DNA from: Nematostella vectensis
Taxonomy: Eukaryota; Cnidaria; Anthozoa; Actiniaria; Edwardsiidae
Assembly (NCBI RefSeq): GCF_932526225.1
Contig: NC_064041.1
Location: 434,001 to 498,000 of the forward strand
Length of the DNA stretch: 64,000 nt
Reading direction: 5' to 3'
Part shown: one piece after another, positions 24,004 through 36,000 of the stretch
How positions within the stretch are numbered: the first letter of the stretch is position 1
Layout: every line of letters starts with the position of its first letter
Translations under genes and position numbers: made by a program
The notes under the pieces: model-generated
What the model was told of the DNA's origin: nothing
The model's database searches: none
The model's input: the letters and a program-made list of their open reading frames with translations, nothing else

Positions 24004-27000
24004 CTAAATACAAGGGGAAGAAACAAAGGTCCGTAGTCAGGATACGATACCATATATGGCGATTCTTCAAGAAAAGGGGGGCATACTTGCCCCAATGAGA
24101 GTGGGAAGGGGGAGTCCACAAATGCTTATTCATAGCACTGTTTCTATACTCTCTTGCAAGCAGATGAGATAAAAAGCTCTAGTCCCGTCTCTGAACACTT
24201 AAATTGTGTGCTTTGTAAGGGTAAAGCAAAATGCTGTAGGTATCACGGCCCAAGTATCATTACAATACTACTACTAATAATAAAGAAACCTATATTGGAC
24301 GATTTTAACATTCAAATATAATCAAATCTCTCTCTGAACCCAGAAAATGGAGAGCCACTAAGTAGAAGTGCATCATTTGGCAACGGTTATTGCTTTGTAC
24401 CTAACCGAAGGTCAACCACCTCTTAGAATTCAAATGGCCCTTTCTGATGACTTACAAAGGTCTCCTGAATTCAAATGGCCCTTTCTGATGACTTACAAAG
24501 GTCTCCTGAATTCAAATGGCCCTTTCTGATGACTTACAAAGGTCTCCTGAATTCAAATGGCCCTTTCTGATGACTTACAAAGGTCTCCTGAATTCAAATG
24601 GCCTTTTCCGTTGACTTACAAAGGTCTCCTGAATTCAAATGGCCCTTTCTGATGACTTACAAAGGTCTACTGAATTCAAATGGCCCTTTCCGTTGACTTA
24701 CAAAGGTCTCCTGAATGGTCTGTCCCGTCCTCCAAATCTCAGCTGGCCGGATTCCTTCTTACCTCCAAAGCCGCCACCTGAAGGATCAAAGTCAACGTGA
24801 GTTGACAAATAGACAGCTTGGTAAGTAACACGTGCACACGGCGGTCCAGGTATTGTTAAAGAAGAGGCTCCAACAAATGGATTAAAAGAAATAACAGGGG
24901 AGGGCACTGCCCCTCCCCCTGCATCTGACACTGACAAATGTACCAAATAGGTTTGTGAAATCAAATAAATGACTACACTCCCCGGCCCCTTGCAAAAAGC
25001 TAGATCCACACCTGATATTTGCTTTATGAGTACACTTAGGCTTAACAGTTGGAAAGAGCAGTAGTATCTCTTCAACAAGGCAAAAGAGATTATAATCATA
25101 AATAATAATAATTTGAAACACACCTAGTCTTCTTGGGATCCAGCCCTCAAGATTTCGGCCAGCTTCAAACTCCACTAGAATCTCTTGTCCATCAATGCAA
25201 CATTTGCTAATTTCCTGTTAGAAATACAGTGCCATACAATGTCAACAAATTCAGAGTAAAAAAAATTATCTAATAACCTTTGTGATATAGGGGGACAAAT
25301 ACCCTTTAATGACACCCCCCCCCCCCCTCATGGCATAAGGAAGGATTGGCCTGAATCAAGAATGAAGTACTAACTTACTCTGTACGCTGTCTTAGCATCC
25401 CATCATGAATGCAGTACTAACTCTGTACGCTGTCTTAGCATCCCATCTTGAATGAAGTACTTACTCTGTACGCTGTCTTAGCATCCATCCCATCATGAAT
25501 GCAGTACTAACTCTGTACGCTGTCTTAGCATCCCATCTTGAATGCAGTACTAACTCTGTATGCTGTCTTAGCATCCATCCCATCATGAATAAAGTACTAA
25601 CTCTGTACGCTGTCTTAGCATCCCATCTTGAATGCAGTACTAACTCTGTATGCTGTCTTAGCATTCCATCTTGAATAAAGTACTCACTCTGTATGCTGTC
25701 TTAGCATCCCATCTTGAATGAAGTACTCACTCTGTATGCTGTCTTAGCATTCCATCTTGAATAAAGTACTCACTCTGTATGCTGTCTTAGCATTCCATCT
25801 TGAATGCAGTACTTACTCTGTATGCTGTCTTAGCATCCCATCTTGAATGAAGTACTCACTCTGTATGCTGTCTTAGCATTCCATCTTGAATAAAGTACTC
25901 ACTCTGTATGCTGTCTTAGCATTCCATCTTGAATGAAGTGCTTACTCTGTATGCTGTCTTAGCATCCCATCTTGAATGAAGTACTTACTCTGTACGCTGT
26001 CTTAGCATCCCATCTTGAATGAAGTACTTACTCTGTACGCTGTCTTAGCATCCATCCCATCATGAATGCAGTACTAACTCTGTACGCTGTCTTAGCATCC
26101 CATCTTGAATGAAGTACTTACTCTGTACGCTGTCTTAGCATCCCATCTTGAATAAAGTACTCACTCTGTATGCTGTCTTAGCATTCCATCTTGAATGCAG
26201 TACTTACTCTGTACGCTGTCTTAGCATCCCATCTTGAATGAAGTACTTACTCTGTACGCTGTCTTAGCATCCATCCCATCATGAATGCAGTACTAACTCT
26301 GTACGCTGTCTTAGCATCCCATCTTGAATGAAGTACTTACTCTGTACGCTGTCTTAGCATCCATCCCATCATGAATGCAGTACTAACTCTGTACGCTGTC
26401 TTAGCATCCCATCTTGAATGCAGTACTCACTCTGTACGCTGTCTTAGCATCCCATCTTGAATGAAGTACTTACTCTGTACGCTGTCTTAGCATCCCATCT
26501 TGAATGCAGTACTTACTCTGTATGCTGTCTTAGCATCCCGTCTTGAATGAAGTACTTACTCTGTACGCTGTCTTAGCATCCCATCTTGAATGCAGTACTT
26601 ACTCTGTACGCTGTCTTAGCATCCCATCTTGAATAAAGTACTCACTCTGTATGCTGTCTTAGCATTCCATCTTGAATGCAGTACTTACTCTGTACGCTGT
26701 CTTAGCATTCCATCTTGAATGCAGTACTTACTCACTCTGTACGCTGTCTTAGCATCCCATCTTGAATGAAGTACTCACTCTGTATGCTGTCTTAGCATTC
26801 CATCTTGAATGCAGTACTTACTCTGTATGCTGTCTTAGCATTCCATCTTGAATGCAGTACTAACTCACTCTGTACTCTGTCTTAGCATCCCATCTTGAAT
26901 GAAGTACTCACTCTGTATGCTGTCTTAGCATTCCATCTTGAATGAAGTACTTACTCTGTATGCTGTCTTAGCATCCCATCTTTCTTTAAACTCAACAAAA

Positions 27001-29282
27001 GCATATCCTCGCGAGAAGCCTGTAACTGCAGCAAAAAAAATACATAAACCTCTAATAAGATAAAATATGATAAACAAAAAATGGAAGGCAATAATGAATG
27101 TATTGAATGCTTGCTACAATCACATGATAAGCGCTTGCTAATTGATCACATGATAAATGCTTGCTATGATCACATACTGTAGGGCTTGAAACAACCACAT
27201 CAAAACCTGTAGTCTCCCTTTTACTATCATAACATTGAATCTACTATCATAACATCGAGTCTACTACTGTATCATAACATTGAGTCTATGAACATTGGGA
27301 AGGAAGAGGCAGATAATATTTACAAAAAAAGACAGACTTTTAATTTTCTACTGAAAAAGGTATGGATAATCAATCCAGCCCTTCCCTTCCCCCTCCATTT
27401 TACATAGCCCCTGCTATTAAACATACCAAAGTCCCTAACAAGTCTACAGTTTTCAACTTCTCCATATTTGGAGAAAGCTTCCACCAGTGTTTCTGTGAGA
27501 AGAACAGAGAAAAAAACACATGAGAGAAGCAATCCATAGTTAGTCATGCTGGCAATCTAACATCACAACATCATTTTATAAATGACAAAGGGTTTTTACT
27601 TTTTTGTGTGTCATTTGTAAAAGCACACTCTGAGCACACTCTGAAGTAGCAGAAAATGCAGCGTTTTTTTACCTGCTCTGGTCTCTTTTGAGAGTCTTCC
27701 AACGAACAGTGTGCACCCAGCGTCACCGGCCACCTGCTTGTTAGGTTTGTCTAGAAAATAAAAGAGTTAAAAAGGGGCAACAAAAATAAAATTTTTTAAG
27801 AATTTTAAGTTGGCTAGGAAGCCATTTCTTGTTGTTATTTAACCAGCCAAAAAAAGGCGAGCAGTGTTTTAACATGCGATCTATCACGTTCAGAAAGTTG
27901 AATCCATTTTGTTCCCAAGAAAAGAGACAACGGTTGGCTGGAGGCATTTTTATTTTTGATGGGTAATAGCCCTCTTTAGAGACGAGTTTATATGAAAAAC
28001 CAGGTATTCTGTAATATAAGGTACCTATTATTGGACACTCGAAAAAAAAATCCTAAATATCTCAAACAATAAGAAACCATGCCGAAAAATTACCCATCAA
28101 GTCGAAGAAACAACATTCATAAAACATGTATTCCGAAGCATTTTACGAGTGTTTATTGTTTCACAAAAGTAGAAATAATTTACTCTCACGTACCGCAAAA
28201 AGGCGATTAAAATCCTCTCTTTAACTTGAATACGTGAGGGCGAAAAGAAGCCGTAAATAATCCAAGATTTACGGATCATGATGAAAGTTGCTCGACGAAT
28301 CTGCCATTTTGTTGTTGATCTCCCAGGGTGCTATTTGATCGCTGTTTCCGTAGACACTTGGGGATAGCTCGGATTGTTTGTACCTAGCCTCGGTGCCCTA
28401 TTATCAGACGGCCGGCCAAACGCCAAATTATTCAACGTAAATTTGAGTGATCACCAAGTGAAACCACATTTCTCCATGTAGTTTGTCACATGTGCGATGC
28501 ATGTGTTTTGAATCGCTTGCTACAGCAGAGATAGAGTGTCAACCTAAATTCTATCGTGACCTTTACAAAGTACATTTGCCAACAATAATTGCCTGCTGTA
28601 TTTTAGTGAAAATGTAGCATGATTTTCCCGTTATTTTTGGCGAAGAAATCCAATGTCCAATAATAGGGCTAGGTTGTCCGATAATAGGTCTGGGGTGTCC
28701 AATAATAGGTAATAGCATCTTATAATAGGGCTTCACAACACTTCTTACTAACGATTGTTTTCTTCCGCATTTAACTGCCGAATTTTCGTTATCTAGGTGG
28801 AATTATCATGTTTAATAGTCAGTGATTTCTAGCTGTAAAACCTAAGTTTCAATTGTGTTTAGTACGCGTTTATAGTTTAGCGTAAATCTTAAGTGTCCGA
28901 TAATAGGTACCATGACCTTATGGCTCATACACCAAGCTCTCTTATCGTGATCTGTCAACTTTAAGTGGACTGAAGACACCAATGTAGACAAGTCATACAA
29001 CAGGCTTTTGTCCTCCCCGATCCCCCCGCTTGAAAAATTGTACAAAAAGACATAAAAGGTCAAAGAAAAAGGTGATACAGAAGAGAGAGTATTCCACTAC
29101 ATGGCTGGACACTCACATTTCGCTTGCATCGCCCGCCACACCGCGTTGTCATGCGGGACCTGGTCTGTGCCGTCGATACTCCCCGCTTGTAGAGGGTGAT
29201 ACTTCTTCGCTAATGGCGTCCAGTTGTGAAATGTCGGCATCTCGAACTCGGTGTTCGACGAACTACCAGTTATTTTCCCCAT
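23556..29282 (-). CDS. SNRNP35: U11/U12 small nuclear ribonucleoprotein 35 kDa protein (7 exons)
   Basis: Join in gene order: 29282-29117, 27750-27673, 27492-27427, 27025-26955, 25214-25124, 24777-24702, 24003-23556. This is 996 nt, or 331 residues; phases match at all six junctions. The protein belongs to the U11/U12 di-snRNP of the minor spliceosome and acts in the nucleus in recognition of U12-type 5' splice sites. The N-terminus [20 protein letters not shown] and [13 protein letters not shown] closely matches human SNRNP35. The RRM follows (RNP2 [11 protein letters not shown]1 RGYAFVEF), then [20 protein letters not shown] and [11 protein letters not shown], the family signature after the RRM. 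The C-terminus is an Arg/Asp/Ser-rich tail (about 149 codons), longer than in the 246-residue human protein. Two in-frame ATGs are possible; the second (29240, MPTFHNW) lies nearer the human start. The gene is divergent from TDRD5. Confidence 0.93.
24420..24701 (-). repeat. 41-bp array of SNRNP35 exon-6 end plus donor, 7 copies
   Basis: On the gene strand the unit contains ATTCAGGAGACCTTT/GTAAGTC, where the part before the slash is the last 15 nt of exon 6 (coding FRRP) and the rest is its donor. Seven GTAAGT donors lie 41 bp apart, the authentic one at 24701. Reading past the true donor meets TTG-TAA immediately. Confidence 0.95.
24702..24777 (-). CDS. SNRNP35: SNRNP35 exon 6
   Basis: Encodes [16 protein letters not shown] and RDRPFRRP. 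The acceptor is GATCCTTCAG and the donor CCTTT/GTAAGT (phase 2). This glycine/lysine segment is strongly conserved in the family. Confidence 0.9.
25124..25214 (-). CDS. SNRNP35: SNRNP35 exon 5: end of RRM
   Basis: Encodes [20 protein letters not shown] and [11 protein letters not shown]. The acceptor is TTTCTAACAG and the donor ACTAG/GTGTGT. Confidence 0.9.
25370..26954 (-). repeat. About 43-bp array of SNRNP35 exon-4 end plus donor, about 37 copies
   Basis: On the gene strand each unit carries AGATGGGATGCTAAGACAGC then (A/G)TACAGA/GTAAGTAC. The first 27 nt equal the end of exon 4 (coding RWDAKTAYR). Copies differ mainly at the third intron base, giving GTAAGT, GTGAGT or GTTAGT. Some copies have an extra GGAT or GTGA step. 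Reading on from exon 4 hits a stop within about 11 codons, so later donors are decoys. Confidence 0.95.
26955..27025 (-). CDS. SNRNP35: SNRNP35 exon 4: RNP1 of the RRM
   Basis: Encodes [20 protein letters not shown] and TAYR. It contains RNP1 (RGYAFVEF). The acceptor is GCTGCAG, the donor TACAGA/GTAAGT, phase 0 at the end. Confidence 0.9.
27427..27492 (-). CDS. SNRNP35: SNRNP35 exon 3
   Basis: Encodes [20 protein letters not shown] and DF, the first helix and second strand of the RRM. The acceptor is TTCTCACAG and the donor TTTG/GTATGT. Confidence 0.9.
27673..27750 (-). CDS. SNRNP35: SNRNP35 exon 2: RNP2 of the RRM
   Basis: Encodes [20 protein letters not shown] and [13 protein letters not shown] is RNP2. 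The acceptor is TATTTTCTAG and the donor GCAG/GTAAAA. Confidence 0.9.
28020..28911. mobile_element. TIR element (MITE-like), 892 bp, in SNRNP35 intron 1
   Basis: The left end GTACCTATTATTGGACACT (28021-28039) is an inverted copy of AGTGTCCGATAATAGGTAC (28892-28910) with one mismatch in 19. Internal partial copies of the same motif (TGTCCAATAATAGG and TGTCCGATAATAGG) occur at about 28650, 28677 and 28695, and an inverted CCTATTATCAGAC at about 28398. No transposase reading frame is seen, so it would be non-autonomous. The target-site duplication is not clear. Confidence 0.6.
29117..29282 (-). CDS. SNRNP35: SNRNP35 exon 1
   Basis: The first ATG at 29282 has strong context (GGGATGGG); the second in-frame ATG at 29240 starts [14 protein letters not shown], which lines up with the human N-terminus. 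The exon ends AAAT/GTGAGT, phase 1, completing a Tyr codon with exon 2. Confidence 0.9.
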
Positions 29283-29793
29283 CCCGTTCTGAGTTGAGAT
29301 GTAATGGCCTTATATTTGGGGAATTATCATGAACTGACTCCTTTGCTTTCTTCTGTCCGCCATTTTGTTTGTTTGACGTTTTCCTGGTCAGCGGATAGGA
29401 TACAAAGGAGCAGAAACATACTGAGAGGAGTGGGGCAAGCAGATTATATTTTGTGTAAGGAGAGAACAATCCTTCTATTAATCTTCAGTGCACTTATCAA
29501 ATCAACAGTGTTAACATAACTCCGATCAAAATAATTTGGATTTGGTTCGTAATCACTGCCATTCTTTTCATAAATCAATAAGTGTTAACTCTCACATCTG
29601 TACCCCCTCCCCCTAGGGGCTTGTCCACTATGGAGCCCACGCATGCGTGGTTTGACAACAACAGCGCGCGATAACTCCACGTGAAGGGACTTTCCAAGAA
29701 TTTTAACTTTACCCGCGATTTTTAACCTGTTATACTTTCCAAATCATGACTATACTCTAATGCCAATTTTATTTTGTTTCAAACTTTGACAAA
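29283..29793. promoter_or_regulatory. Divergent SNRNP35/TDRD5 promoter region
   Basis: 511 bp separate the two start codons, which point away from each other, so the promoter is probably shared or bidirectional. Candidate sites are a 12-bp palindrome CACGCATGCGTG (29638-29649, similar to an NRF1-type site), an E-box CACGTG (29678-29683) and GGGACTTTCC (29686-29695, exact canonical kappa-B). No TATA box is obvious on either side. Confidence 0.6.
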
Positions 29794-30049
29794 ATGCCCG
29801 AAAGCTCGAGTGGAGATGGGAAAGCGGAGAGAGAAAAGACGAAACAGCAAGTCTCCCGTCACCTACGGGCGCTGCTCATTTCCGCGCCGAACGGGCTCAA
29901 TGTGGTCGAAGTTCAAAATGACTACTTTAAATTTATAGGAAAACATCTACCGTACCGGGAATTGGGGTATAAAAGTGCGCTAGAGCTGCTTCAAGCTTTG
30001 CCTGACGTAGTTCGACCATCGTGGGTGCGTGGGGAACTGATATTACGAG
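29794..30049 (+). CDS. TDRD5: TDRD5 exon 1: LOTUS domain 1
   Basis: The ATG has an A at -3 (ACAAAATGC). After a short charged leader the LOTUS domain runs from VSRHLRALLISAPNGLN through LPYRELGYKSALELLQALPD to VRGELILRG. The donor is ACGAG/GTTAGA, phase 1. Confidence 0.9.
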
Positions 30050-33000
30050 GTTAGAAGCCCTGTGTCCGGCTTGTGCTATTAATGTTGTTGTGTCTTTGTT
30101 CGGCTTGTTTTTGCTTGGACTTCATTGTTTGCCTCAATTATTCGAACAATAGAGAAAGTGATTATATCCAAAATAGTCGGGAAATGAAAGATTGTTGAGA
30201 AAAGTTTTATTTGCGTTTTTATCTTACGCTGTGTTATAAACAGAAAACTGTAAAAGAATGAATGGAAACAAATTACAAGATTATAAAGAATATTTGCAAA
30301 TTATAAAAAATACAATTAGAAAAAACTAGTAAAATTCTAAATGTCAACTAGAACGTTACCATTGTGAAAAAAATGGTGTCATCAAATCTGAGCTAAATCA
30401 TTGCTTACATTTTTTTGTAAAATTTCTGTCTGATGTGGTGTGAAAGGGGATACGATGGGGATGTAGACTTCATTCGAATCTCATAGCTGACTCCACTTTG
30501 TTTGACAGGCATTGTTGATGAAGCAAGCCAAAGGGTGGCCAGCCTAATCGCCAAGCAGAGGAAAGCACCTAAGAAGTCCCGCGCTACCCATGTGATAAGT
30601 GTTCGTCCAAGCCTGCCCCCAAATGTACCATACTTCACAAGATCCAAGATTAAAGAACTACTCTCGTTCTACCCTAGTGGCCTTCTTGGAGCTATGTTTC
30701 CGCAGGCATATGAGAGGCACTGTAAGCATGCCTTGGACGTCAAGGGGATAGGATTCGGCTCCTCACAGGAATTGCTGCGAAGTATACCTGATATTGCAAG
30801 GATTGAGCAAATGAAGGGAGGAGGGTATAGGGTTTATGCAGTGCAAGAGAAGACTCATGCTGATCAAGGTAGTGAACTTAGCTTACAGTTCAGTGCTATG
30901 TAAAACCTGTTCCTATGAGCAGGCTTCCCCGTTTTTTCCCGTCTTATTCAAGTATAATCTTTCAACAAAGATACATGCAAATCTAAATCTCTGATAGTAT
31001 TGATGAAAAAATATAGTTTACTTGCTATCTGTTGACTTCTGTTGATTTTTGAATTTGGGGGTAGCCTGTGGTGAAAATACTAGAGAGGGCCCGGAAGTGG
31101 GTGTAGCATGCACCAGCTTTTTCCCGACGATGTTTCGTTCACTGAACAGGGCAGCTCAAAGGAAGGTATGGCAGCTCAAAGGAAGGTATGGCAGCTCAAA
31201 GGAAGGTATGGCAGCTCAAAGGAAGGTATGGCAGCTCAAAGGAAGGTATGGCAGCTCAAAGGAAGGTATGGCAGCTCAAAGGAAGGTATGGCAGCTCAAA
31301 GGAAGGTAAGGCAGCTCAAAGGAAGGTATGGCAGCTCAAAGGAAGGTATGGCAGCTCAAAGGAAGGTATGGCAGCTCAAAGGAAGGTATGGCAGCTCAAA
31401 GGAAGGTATGGCAGCTCAAAGGAAGGTATGGCAGCTCAAAGGAAGGTAAGGCAGCTCAAAGGAAGGTATGGCAGCTCAAAGGAAGGTATGGCAGCTCAAA
31501 GGAAGGTATGGCAGCTCAAAGGAAGGTATGGCAGCAAAGAAAGTACCGCACATTTCACATCATATGAATGTTAATTTTCCCGCTATGTCCTGGGGGTCAG
31601 GTTGCGGTGGTTTCAGTTGACTTGTGCATAAATGCTACCTTACTAACAGTACCTTCTGATGTATAACCTTGTACTAGAACATATGCAAGGTTGCTTTCAT
31701 GATGTATAACCTTGTACTAGAACATATGCAAGGTTGCTTTCATGATGTATAACCTTGTACTAGAACATATGCAAGGTTGCTTTCATGATGTATAACCTTG
31801 TACTAGAACATATGCAAGGTTGCTTTCATGTAATATGCAATATCCCACACCTCCTTTATTTGTCTTTATTTTTTGTCATTCTATACCATTATGCATATTT
31901 TACCATTTAATATATTACCATATTTTCCCCCTTTACACATTCTCCCTACTAACCCCACCCCCTTTTTTCCCTCTACCCACCCCAGGTGCCATGTTACGAA
32001 TACCCGCTTTAAACCAACACTCTAACAGTGTCAGCGGTCTCATTGTTATTATATGGCAATCCAACCTATACACCAAACACTTAAAGCCGCATTGTCACCA
32101 GTTTACTTCCTGTTGATAACATAACATTCTGCAATGATTTTTAATTGAAACGTGAAAAAATATGAAAAACTTTTTAAAGCAGTGAAATATCTTTAGCACG
32201 AATTCATCAGCCCAAAATTTGTGCAGCTATAGAAGAAAGATGTATATATATTACCCCTGTGTTGCCATTTTTACAACAATTTTTTTGTATTTTTATTAAA
32301 CATGTATTACAATTAATGCAAATCTTAGAATATAACCTTACTCTACCAAGCAAACTTAATAATACCAATAAACCATTTCAACAAAACTGTGAAATATCAA
32401 AACTTTTAAGCTCTTTTCTTTTCCATATCAATTCATGAACGATTAGATGTGCATAGAAAGGTTTTCTTTCTTGCATCCCTTTTGAATTATTGTGAACAGT
32501 AGCTATACATAGAAAAGAATGTCTGCTCTCTTGTCTATCATCAATTAGTGACATTGTGTTGTCACCAAAATAAGTTTAAATTATGAGTTTCTAAACATTC
32601 TGCGTTCTGTGACCTTAGATAAAAATATCAATTCTTCTGGCATGACTTGTAAAGTGACCAGCCCACCACGCCCATCCAAAGTGACCAGCCCACCACGCCC
32701 ATCCAAAGTGACCAGCCCACCACGCCCATCCCGATACTCCTCCGCATCCTCTGACTCATCCAATAGGTAAGCTGTTGTCATAGTAACATATCACTTTTTA
32801 TAAACTGATATTCTAGAGCCTGGGATACCAAAGACCCAGGGGAAATCTGCATTATAATACTTACAGTATATCAGTCGTTACGGGTCATTATCGGTTCTCT
32901 AACCACATGCTTAAAAAAGCATAGCAAGGAGCTTCCCTCACATTGCACTTCTCTCTTTTTAGTTAAATGCTATTTGAGGAACAGCTAATTATTCCTCCAA

Positions 33001-36000
33001 CATTAACTGTGTGTTGTTTATAATCACAGCATGCTAGAGCTTGATATGATTGACAACAAGAAAACAGAACTGCCCAACAACAAGCTAGAAGCTGCCAAAT
33101 TCTTAATAGATTCACAGAATTCAGTCAGCCGTATGCTAAGAGAAGAAATAGCCAAGGTTTGGAATATATATGTTGCAGGTGTATGTTATAGGTGTTTCAC
33201 AAGGAAAGCCCAGTGTTCATTTCTGATTGTTCCATTCTAATTGAATTCTAATAGCAAGTGAACTGTGTCTGAATAGAAAAAAAGTGCTTATTTTGTCTCT
33301 GGCCTGTGTGCAGCCAACCAAAATGAAATCAGTGACTTGGAACTGGGTATTATATATCTACTGTAAAATTCCTGCAAACAGACTAGAAGAGCTTGTCCAA
33401 ATAGACTTTGTAGTGATGACATAGCTAATACTAATACAGTATTTGATCTAAACAGATATTGAATATGAGGCCTAACGGAGTGTGGTCAGCACGTCTTCCA
33501 GTGGAGTATAAGGTACAGTACAATAGCTTTAGCAGTTTCAAGGAAAAAGTGTTCTAAAAAGCAGGGCTGAAGCTGAGAAAATTATTTGTTACAAGAACAG
33601 GACCCGTCACCTGGTGACGATGATTAATGTACCTTACAGGGGAGCTTCTGTTCCAATAATTATTTTGGTTCTTTCTAATCACTGTAAGTATTTATGCAAC
33701 ATTCTTCAACAACTTAGTTCATAATTTTCAAAAAATAAATATCTCTGAGAATCAAATTCAACATACCTTGTTTACCTTCGATTTCAAATTCATCATCATA
33801 CAGTTCAGCTTCAATTTGTCGATGTGGGACATGTTTCATGTGTTTTCTCTTCTTTCTCAACTCAGGATAGCAAACTGTGATAGACACATTTCAAAAGTCC
33901 CAGAACCTTTTTCATAATTCTCAAGCAGTTGAAGGAATTTTTGTTCCATAGTGAAGTGATCTTTTCCTTTGTCAAAACGAAAACACGGATCGGTTTCCCG
34001 TCTCCATACATATGTCTTTGCTAAACTTTCTCAACGCAAGCAACCCGATCTAGATAATCATTTGTATTATTAGACACATCTCATATGGCCAAAAATCAAG
34101 TACTTGAATTAGCTTCCAAAACATGTCCTATTCCAGACTGAAATTATGCTTTCTCCGTGACACTATTTGATTTTGATTTCATTGATCTTCCCCAAACAAA
34201 CGTTGTTTGTTTCTTTACATTAAGGACCGCCTTCAGAGGAGCTTCTTTTCCAGGCATGTCGAAAGCACAGTAATCTGGCTTTCAGAATACTTCTCAGGTT
34301 TTTTAAAAATGTTTTTCTGTATTCTTGTCCAAAAGCTTCTGCAGGTTGATGACGTCATACCGCTCGACCCATCAAAAAATGTTTGCCCGACAGACATAAT
34401 GCTTAAAATAGTAAAGATTATAACAAAGATAATTATGATACCATAATGAATATAGTCTACCATGAAAAACCTGTTAATGGGGCCATTTTTAACTTGTGAA
34501 TGCTTGCAAAGCATTTACGAGTTATTGGAGGGACTTCTGTGTCACTCGATCGTTGGATCGATCATCCGTAAACTTTTTGTGGTCTTTCTGTACTTTCGCA
34601 ACACAGCAATTTTCAGATCTTCCTGTAAACTTCCGGTGACAAATTTCTGGTTAAAGCTTAGTACTATAAAAGAGCCTTGTCATCGACCTGTGACCCCTAC
34701 GGTCATTCCGATTTATAGCCGTAGAGTATATGTAAGCTAGTTTTTACAGAAATGTCTTCGATGTGGGTTGAGCATGTGCATGCGCCTTCGTCACTGACGT
34801 CAATCGATCTTCTACAGTTCAGTCCAATTCAAGTTGTTATGTTACAAAACAAGTAAAATGCTAGCAAAGCTTTTAGTTCTCCTTCTTCTAGTACTTGAAG
34901 ATTCGCGTCTCTGGGTTTTCGCGTTATATGTTTGAATTTGTGCTGAAAGAGCGGATAGCCAAAGCTAAGACTTTTAAAGTCAGAGAAACACAAGGGAAAA
35001 GCCTCTGTTAGCAAGGCCTTTCTTTGCAGGGTTATAAAAGAAAGCCTCTGTTTGCAGGTCAAGAAAAATAGTATGGACTTTCATAAGTTGTTTTTTCCAA
35101 AGTATAACCTGGTGTTTCTGGTTCTAGAAACTATTCAAGAAAGAGCTAGTTGTTCGCCAGCACGGCTTTACCAGTGTGATTGAGCTGGCAGATGCCATAC
35201 CAGACATTGTCAGGATTCACAGGCCTACCAAAACTGGTGACTGGCTGTTGCTTGGCAACAAAAAAGGTGTTTACATTAAAATCATTACTTTTTTACCCAT
35301 AAGTAACTACTGTAGCTTTACACACTAGAGAACATACTATTTTAGATATTTTAGGGTTATGATTATTAATGTACATATAAAAGTTAACCACAGCTTGGAC
35401 AGCAGAAAACCTTCTGACAGACCACATACAGTATCATCCTTGGTCCCTCAAATATCTCTTGCTCCATCCTTAAGAATTTAGTTTCAGCAATGAATATCTT
35501 TGGAGCATCACTTCTATGTCCAAGAAACCCTAGTTCAAATAGACTTTGCATTTCTTTTCAGAGCTGGAGCCTGATATGTAGTTGCTTCAGTGATGTTGCT
35601 CAAATACACTATACCAATTTAAGACTGTACTTTGACATTTCAGACATTGCACATTTGTTCCTATGAAGCAGGACTAAACAGCTACTCTTAAACTAGAAAA
35701 CAGATAGGCATCTAATGTGCCAAAGCATGTGTTTGTGGCATCTAACGTTTCATTCCCTCAGGGCCTTATGCACCAACACAGTCCGACACTATCGCCAGCA
35801 CTGAAATGGCAAATGAAATGCCTGCCGTACCTGGTATTGGCCGTGCCAAGCCCAAACCGGTCATATCTAGTGTAGGGCCAGGAAGACGTCATAAACTTCT
35901 GGTAGCTGATGGTGTTGGTCCAGGTGTATTCTACTCCAAACTTACTGTCCCAGAGACTGGTTACAATGATGTCTATGTGACCCATGCCACTGACCCCCAG

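Noticed and set aside
23556-29282. U12-type introns in SNRNP35 itself
   Set aside because: None of the six donors has the ATATCCTT or GTATCCTT consensus; all look like ordinary U2-type sites.
31833-32110. Additional TDRD5 exon after CACCCCAG at about 31985
   Set aside because: The reading that follows lacks similarity and a clear donor; noted only as a possible cause of the phase mismatch.
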